Shown here piece by piece: positions 61,121-64,000 of a DNA stretch of 64,000 nt. Under the pieces are notes generated by a model, which was not told the origin of the DNA, searched no databases, and was given only the letters and a program-made list of their open reading frames with translations. Position numbers and translations under genes: made by a program. The stretch's first letter is position 1. Every line of letters starts with the position of its first letter. Source of the DNA: Spartobacteria bacterium (GTDB taxonomy: Bacteria > Verrucomicrobiota > Verrucomicrobiia > Chthoniobacterales > UBA10450); the NCBI GenBank assembly GCA_021325495.1, contig JAJPGZ010000002.1, forward strand, positions 558,001 to 622,000, written 5' to 3'.

Positions 61121-61176
61121 CGCAAAGAGCTTTCGTTTCCGTGAAAGCGCGTTATTAATGCCTCGGTGATTTACGC

Positions 61177-61929
61177 GTGCTCTTTGCCGCAATTCTAGCT
61201 TCCGGCGGTCTTCTTTTCGCGTTCGAACACGCAACCGTTGCCGGCAAGTGCGTTCTCGCGCTGCTTGCGGTCGGCTCCATTTTCAGCTGGTCGGTCATGA
61301 TCACGAAAATGCGCGTGATCCAGTTCTCGCGAAAACAAAACGCGCGTTTCCTCGCTGCTTTCCGGCAAGATCGACAACCGCTGCGCTTGTTCGAAAAAAA
61401 TGCGCGCTTTAACGGTTCGCCCAATTTCAATGTCTATCGTGCCGGTTGCCGCGAGGTCACGTTCCACTTGTTAGGCTCGCCCGAGGTCGACGAAACATTT
61501 CGCGCGCGCATGGAGATTGCGGATAAAATTTCTCCCGCGCAAATGGGCGCGGTCAACGCCGCCATGGAACGCGCCGTCGGCGAGACGGCGTTGCAACTCG
61601 AGTCGCAGATGATTCTGCTCGCCACCGCTGTGAGCGGAGCGCCGTTTCTCGGTTTGTTAGGCACAGTCTGGGGCGTGATGGACGCGTTCAGCGGCGTCGC
61701 CATGGCCGGCACGGCCAGTCTCGGCGCGATGGCGCCCGGCGTTTCCGGTGCGCTCATCACCACCGTGACCGCACTCTGCGTCGCGATTCCCGCCATGTTC
61801 GGTTACAACTTTCTCGTCACCAGCATTCGCAGTCTCATTGTCGAGATGGACAATTTCGCCGCCGAGCTCGCATCCGATTTCGAGCACAAATATGTCGATC
61901 ACGGCGCGCGCGAAACTTCAGTGCGATGA
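61177..61929 (+). CDS. TolQ/ExbB-type MotA family proton channel
   Basis: 250 residues from GTG 61177. Helix 1 AGKCVLALLAVGSIFSWSVMITKM, then helices 2-3 MILLATAVSGAPFLGLLGTVWGVMDAFSGVAM and APGVSGALITTVTALCVAIPAMFGYNFLVTSI, the conserved MotA/TolQ/ExbB core. With the next two genes (61926-62342, 62339-63196) it forms a TolQ-TolR-TonB/TolA type operon energising outer-membrane transport or cell-envelope stability. The stop overlaps the ATG of the next gene. Confidence 0.9.
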   Translation: MLFAAILASGGLLFAFEHATVAGKCVLALLAVGSIFSWSVMITKMRVIQFSRKQNARFLAAFRQDRQPLRLFEKNARFNGSPNFNVYRAGCREVTFHLLGSPEVDETFRARMEIADKISPAQMGAVNAAMERAVGETALQLESQMILLATAVSGAPFLGLLGTVWGVMDAFSGVAMAGTASLGAMAPGVSGALITTVTALCVAIPAMFGYNFLVTSIRSLIVEMDNFAAELASDFEHKYVDHGARETSVR

Positions 61930-62342
61930 GACGTTACTCGCAACGCCAGAGTCTTTCGTCGTTGAGCGAGATCAATATCACGCCATTACTCGACCTCGCG
62001 TTCGTCTTGCTCATCATTTTCATGATCACGACACCGTTGCTCGAGAACAGCATGAATCTCATTCTGCCGTCGAGCGGTGAGCGCAATCAGGCGATCGATC
62101 CCAACGCGGTGCAGACCATCGCGATCGATCGCAACGAGCGCGTGACGCTGAACAATCACGATGTCGATCTTGCGACGTTAGGCGAACAGCTCGCGCAATT
62201 GAAGCAGACCAATCCCGACGTCGCCGTCGTCATTCGCCCGGACCGCGATCTGCCCGTGCAAAAACTCGTTAGCCTGATGGATGCGTTGCAGCAGGCGCAG
62301 ATCATGAAAGTGGGCATCGCCACCAGCGCGGAGCGCAAATGA
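61926..62342 (+). CDS. ExbD/TolR-family biopolymer transport protein
   Basis: 138 residues, one N-terminal helix: SLSEINITPLLDLAFVLLIIFMITTPLLENSMNLILP with the conserved proton-pathway Asp (LDLAFVLL). The periplasmic part (TIAIDRNERVTLNNHDVDLATLGEQLAQLKQTNPDVAVVIRPDRDLPVQKLVSLMDALQQAQIMKVGIATSAE) is family-typical. Coupled by overlaps on both sides. Motif A is read as VDL, motif B as SLG and VSL. Confidence 0.93.
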   Translation: MRRYSQRQSLSSLSEINITPLLDLAFVLLIIFMITTPLLENSMNLILPSSGERNQAIDPNAVQTIAIDRNERVTLNNHDVDLATLGEQLAQLKQTNPDVAVVIRPDRDLPVQKLVSLMDALQQAQIMKVGIATSAERK

Positions 62343-63196
62343 ATCTGCCCTTTTGGCGAAACGTCACGCTCATCGGCGGCGCGCACGTCGCCGTCATCGT
62401 CGGTTTAATTCGTTGGAGCACGGAATCGAAAACTCCCATCGCGCAAAATGTGACCTGGATCAGTGGCAGCGCTGGAAATGCGTCTGCAGTTTCCGCGACA
62501 AAACCGGCGAGCCTTTCGTCGCCGCCGGCGAAACCAAAACCGAAAGACGAATCGGAAGAAGCGCAGCCGGTTTTAACTTCGGCCAAGAGCGACATTCAAT
62601 TGCCGACGCCGACGGCAACACCGACACCGACGCCAAGATCGACATCTACTCCGAAACCGACGCCGAATGTGAAGGTGCCGCCGAAACGCACGCCGCCTCC
62701 GAAACCAAAGCCAACGCCGAAGCCTTCGCCGAAAAAATTGGTGGTGGCGAAAGCTTCGCCAAAACCGACTCCGGAAAAAGAAGATGTCGATCTTGCGAAG
62801 AGGGAATCGGAGCCGGCCACATCGCCTAACGAATCGCCGAAAGCGACAAACACACTCAAAACATCATCCGGTGGAAGCGGCGCTCACGGCGGCGGCGCGA
62901 CGATTCAATCGCAGTTCGGCTGGTATGGCAGCATGTTGCACGACCGGTTTTACAGCGAATGGGCGCAGCCCACGAATGTCGATGCATCCGGGGCGAAAGC
63001 GGTTCTCGCCAAACTACGCATCGAAAAGGACGGGCGCGTCTCGAGTTTCGAAATCGTTAGGCCATCGGGCAATGCGGCGATCGATGATTCCGTGCGCGCG
63101 GCCGCGAAACGCGTGACGCAGGTCGATCCGCTGCCGGCCGGCCTTGGCGGCGATCACTACGACGTGAAAATAAAATTCGAGCTCAGCTCGGATTGA
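62339..63196 (+). CDS. TonB/TolA-like energy transducer with Pro/Lys linker
   Basis: 285 residues. One helix near the N-terminus (TLIGGAHVAVIVGLIRW), then a long PT/KPTP/PK-rich spacer (about 90-160) typical of TonB spanning the periplasm, and a C-terminal TonB-like domain (QPTNVDASGAKAVLAKLRIEKDGRVSSFEIVRPSGNAAIDDSVRAAAKRVTQVDPLPAGLGGDHYDVKIKFEL). It couples the proton-motive force from the preceding channel to outer-membrane receptors. Its TGA stop shares the palindrome TGATCA with the convergent ligase stop. Motif A is read as RST and VDL. Confidence 0.85.
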   Translation: MNLPFWRNVTLIGGAHVAVIVGLIRWSTESKTPIAQNVTWISGSAGNASAVSATKPASLSSPPAKPKPKDESEEAQPVLTSAKSDIQLPTPTATPTPTPRSTSTPKPTPNVKVPPKRTPPPKPKPTPKPSPKKLVVAKASPKPTPEKEDVDLAKRESEPATSPNESPKATNTLKTSSGGSGAHGGGATIQSQFGWYGSMLHDRFYSEWAQPTNVDASGAKAVLAKLRIEKDGRVSSFEIVRPSGNAAIDDSVRAAAKRVTQVDPLPAGLGGDHYDVKIKFELSSD

Positions 63197-64000
63197 TCAC
63201 AAAAGCGCGACCGATTTCCCTTCGCGGCCTTCGACTTGATCGAACGTGCATTGCTTCGGCGCCTTGTCTTTGCGCCACCGCAGAATTTTTGTGCCGTGAC
63301 GGAATCGGCCGCCGGTGAAATGATCGTACGTAACGTCGACAACAATTTTCGGATCGACCGGTTCCCATTCGCCCGTCCGCTCCGTGCTCCAGCGACTCGG
63401 CCCGCCCGGCGCGTTTCCGGTAAATCCCGGCGGTTTGCGCAGCGCTTCGAATTTTTTCGTGAGCGCTTTGCGATCTTCGGTTTTAAACGCGGAAGTAAAT
63501 CCAACGTGATGTAGCAGTCCGTCATCGTCATACAGGCCTAACAAAAGCGAGCCGAGAACTTTTGCGCCGCTGGCGTAACGAAATCCGCCGATGACACAAT
63601 CGGCGCTGCGGATTTGTTTCACCTTCACCGCGGCGGTGCGTTCGCCGCTCGCGTAGGCGGCGTCGAGTCGTTTTGCGATCACGCCATCGAGATCGCCGCC
63701 GACTTTTTCGAACCACTTTTTGGCGACGCGCAGATCGGTCGTCGCGGGCGAGAGTTTGACGGCTCCGCGCATTTTGAATTTTTCCAGAAGCGCGCGGCGC
63801 TGGCGCAATGGTTTCTGCAAATGCGATTGTCGATCCTGCGCGAGAAGGTCGAAAGCGATGAACCAGGCCGGATGCGCCTGCGCAAGCTTCGCCACGCGAC
63901 TCGCCGCCGGATGCAAACGTAATTGCAATTCATCGAACGAAAGCGCGCCGTTTACCGGAATGACGAGCTCGCCGTCGATCACGAAATCTTCTTTCGGCAG
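63197..64000 (-). CDS. ATP-dependent DNA ligase, C-terminal part
   Basis: 268 codons; the gene continues beyond the window's right edge. DFVIDGELVIPVNGALSFDELQLRL, HPAWFIAFDLLAQD, GGDLDGVIAKRLDAAYASGERTAAVKVKQIRSADCVIGGFRYASG (nucleotidyl-transferase motifs IIIa, IV, V; Lys motif V KVK) and an OB-fold end (IVVDVTYDHFTGGRFRHGTKILRWRKDKAPKQCTF) are typical of LigC/LigD-type ATP-dependent bacterial ligases. The active-site Lys of motif I lies outside the window. Such ligases serve non-homologous end joining or base-excision repair. Confidence 0.9.
   Translation of the reverse strand: MPKEDFVIDGELVIPVNGALSFDELQLRLHPAASRVAKLAQAHPAWFIAFDLLAQDRQSHLQKPLRQRRALLEKFKMRGAVKLSPATTDLRVAKKWFEKVGGDLDGVIAKRLDAAYASGERTAAVKVKQIRSADCVIGGFRYASGAKVLGSLLLGLYDDDGLLHHVGFTSAFKTEDRKALTKKFEALRKPPGFTGNAPGGPSRWSTERTGEWEPVDPKIVVDVTYDHFTGGRFRHGTKILRWRKDKAPKQCTFDQVEGREGKSVALL

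Overview
The window is a GC-rich, densely coded chromosome segment from a Gram-negative bacterium. A TonB/TolQ/TolR set, a heptosyltransferase and GmhA, an outer-membrane barrel, a type IV-like prepilin pair and a double-length UvrA together suggest the Verrucomicrobiota or a related PVC lineage. That placement is inference. I see no phage, transposase or CRISPR genes, so this is core and envelope chromosome. Only two tRNAs (Val-GAC, Ser-CGA) and no rRNA are present.

Layout. 0-5 kb: end of nuoN, a SMUG1-type uracil-DNA glycosylase, then a FecR-domain protein, an outer-membrane barrel and a divergent CHASE2 histidine kinase. 5-13.4 kb: secreted and membrane proteins, cytochrome c assembly (ccsA), gmhA, tRNA-Val and an unusual helix-turn-helix/receiver fusion. 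13.5-19.5 kb: a PmtA-like methyltransferase coupled to fumC, a VOC protein, a GNAT acetyltransferase coupled to a YycJ-like hydrolase, two coupled proteins of unknown function and tRNA-Ser. 19.5-24.7 kb: B12-dependent ribonucleotide reductase and an acyl-CoA dehydrogenase. 24.8-40.7 kb: a surface polysaccharide or glycosylation region (glycosyltransferases, a flippase, two FkbM methyltransferases, GT39-like and TMTC-like membrane transferases) that encloses two tandem prepilin genes. 40.8-54.2 kb: panE-like reductase, TPR protein, uvrA, small proteins, a fluoride riboswitch with crcB, secG, mazG, a PTS EIIA protein, a rhomboid pseudoprotease and GTP-type PEP carboxykinase. 54.3-64 kb: a 1953-residue double UvrA, lgt, a tolQ-tolR-tonB operon and part of an ATP-dependent DNA ligase.

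The outstanding observation is not a gene. Two short words are scattered through almost every gene and intergenic gap, on both strands. Motif A is AAGATCGACAW, with about 110 copies found by eye; chance predicts about 0.1 for its 10-base core. Motif B is GCCTAACRA, with about 40 exact GCCTAACGA copies and roughly 20 more of the R=A form; chance predicts about 0.5 for the exact 9-mer. Motif A is read in five of six possible frames (KID, RST, DR, VDL, SIL) and motif B in all four open frames (PN, LT, SLG, VR), so the selection acts on DNA and not on protein. Motif A also makes an inverted pair between convergent genes and three tandem pairs with an exact 15-bp period, and it supplies start and stop codons. 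Density, dual orientation and terminator pairing resemble the DNA uptake sequences of Neisseriaceae and Pasteurellaceae. I know of no such system described for this kind of bacterium. A nucleoid-protein, methylation or HIP1-like role remains possible.

A second theme is palindromic REP/MITE-like elements in and beside the double uvrA: one is inserted in frame, one forms the linker between the two UvrA halves, and one acts as the pckG terminator.
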